Below are positions 5,242 through 6,017 of a stretch of DNA of 6,017 bases, one piece after another (the stretch's first letter is position 1; each line of letters begins with the position of its first letter). This DNA is from Gammaproteobacteria bacterium (GTDB lineage Bacteria; Pseudomonadota; Gammaproteobacteria; Pseudomonadales; Azotimanducaceae). A model generated the notes under the pieces. The model did not search any database, was not told the DNA's origin, and worked only from the letters and a program-made list of their open reading frames with translations. The DNA lies in assembly GCA_027295975.1 (NCBI GenBank), contig JAPUJX010000014.1, positions 1 through 6,017 on the forward strand. The letters run 5' to 3'. The translations under genes and the position numbers were made by a program.

Positions 5242-6017
5242 ATGTTCAGACTCAGACTAATGACCCGTTCGGCTGCCATCATCCTCGTGGGCACCGTCTT
5301 CGGGATGGCGACGTTCTCGGTCAATGCCGCTCCGATCAAGCTCGACTCGGGCCTTATCGAGGGCGAACCGGTAACTGCCAACGACAGTGTTCGCGTCTAT
5401 CGCGGTATCCCATTTGCCGCTCCGCCCGTCGGAAACCTCAGATGGAAATCACCCCGGCCGGTTGAAAAATGGGATGGTGTCCGTTCCGCCACCGAGTTCA
5501 GTGCCGCCTGCCCCCAAGGTTCGGCTCTCGCTCAACTGATGGGCGAACAAATGCCGGCGCTCAGCGAAGACTGCCTTTACCTCAACGTATGGACGGCGGC
5601 CGACGATGAATCGACAAATCTACCCGTCATGGTGTGGATACACGGTGGTGGACTTTCTCTCGGATGGGGCCACCAGAAAGGTTACGACGGTACCCATTTC
5701 GCCGAGCGCGACGTGGTACTGGTATCGGTCAACTACCGCCTCGGACCACTGGGTTATCTTGCCCATCCGGCATTGTCAAAAGAATCCGAACGTGGGGTAT
5801 CGGGAAATTACGGATTTCTCGACCAACTCGAAGCATTGAAGTGGGTCCAGAGGAATATCGGGAAATTCGGCGGCAACCCGAACAACGTCACCATATTCGG
5901 CGAGTCAGCGGGCGGCACCAGCGTCAACGCGCTCTGCGCATCTCCCCTGTCCGCGGGTCTCTTCCACCGCGCAATTGCCCAAAGCCCGTGGATCACGGAT
6001 ACGAATTTCGCAAAACT
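5242..6017 (+). CDS. Exported type-B carboxylesterase, N-terminal part
   Basis: The frame runs off the right edge after 258 residues; the full family length is around 500-550. It begins with a signal peptide (MFRLRLMTR, hydrophobic core, cleavage near VNAA, about residue 30), so the enzyme is likely periplasmic or secreted. Family marks in order: [12 protein letters not shown] (53-64), EDCLYLNVW (109-117), oxyanion-hole HGGG (134-137), NYRLGPLGY (164-172), and the serine-hydrolase signature [16 protein letters not shown] (209-224), with S222 as nucleophile. C90 and C111 are placed for the family's conserved first disulfide. The acid and histidine of the triad lie beyond the window. The reaction is ester hydrolysis; the substrate is unknown. 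In-frame ATGs also occur at 5164, 5212, 5236 and 5260. 5242 is chosen because GGA lies eight bases upstream and it gives a well-formed signal peptide. No stop separates it from upstream sequence, so the start is not forced. Confidence 0.88.
   Translation, partial: MFRLRLMTRSAAIILVGTVFGMATFSVNAAPIKLDSGLIEGEPVTANDSVRVYRGIPFAAPPVGNLRWKSPRPVEKWDGVRSATEFSAACPQGSALAQLMGEQMPALSEDCLYLNVWTAADDESTNLPVMVWIHGGGLSLGWGHQKGYDGTHFAERDVVLVSVNYRLGPLGYLAHPALSKESERGVSGNYGFLDQLEALKWVQRNIGKFGGNPNNVTIFGESAGGTSVNALCASPLSAGLFHRAIAQSPWITDTNFAK

Noticed and set aside
5242..6017. Esterase as a cholinesterase feeding choline to betA
   Set aside because: Attractive by proximity, but the loop between C90 and C111, where acetylcholinesterases carry the choline-binding tryptophan (Torpedo W84), has no tryptophan. 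The gene is also on the opposite strand and 1.5 kb from betA.

Overview
The window looks like chromosomal DNA of a GC-moderate, probably marine gammaproteobacterium. This rests on the BetA sequence, which resembles the proteobacterial choline dehydrogenase type, and on the mix of a compact BCCT carrier, an MsrQ-like haem membrane protein and an exported helix-hairpin-helix protein. The assignment is by inspection only. I see no RNA genes, mobile elements, CRISPR arrays or phage genes.

Layout, left to right. (1) Bases 1-304, plus strand: the C-terminal end of a small split-barrel, nitroreductase/quinone-reductase-like protein whose start lies outside the window. (2) Bases 305-568: a non-coding gap between converging genes, with a 9-bp-stem hairpin and an 11-bp direct repeat. 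(3) Bases 569-3750, minus strand: a two-gene choline unit. Choline dehydrogenase betA is read first, and its TGA overlaps the ATG of a BCCT-family carrier (ATGA, 4-bp overlap). (4) Bases 3831-about 4439, minus strand: a six-helix ferric-reductase-like (MsrQ/YedZ-like) haem membrane protein, 80 bp upstream of betA, with no MsrP partner in view. (5) Bases 4440-4582: a divergent promoter region with a plausible plus-strand sigma-70 promoter bracketed by a perfect 7-bp inverted repeat. (6) Bases 4583-5020, plus strand: a small exported protein with two helix-hairpin-helix units. (7) Bases 5021-5241: a spacer. (8) Bases 5242 to the right edge, plus strand: the N-terminal 258 residues of an exported type-B carboxylesterase that continues past the window.

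How they work together. The BCCT carrier and BetA form a clear functional pair: uptake of a quaternary ammonium compound, most simply choline, and its oxidation to betaine aldehyde and glycine betaine for osmoprotection or as a carbon and nitrogen source. Neither betB (betaine aldehyde dehydrogenase) nor betI (regulator) is present here. The MsrQ-like protein and the helix-hairpin-helix protein are divergently arranged around one regulatory region, and I infer possible co-regulation only. The esterase shows no sequence sign of being a cholinesterase, so its nearness to betA may be incidental.

The window is mostly ordinary metabolism. The least explained part is the divergent pair of an orphan haem membrane protein and an exported helix-hairpin-helix protein.
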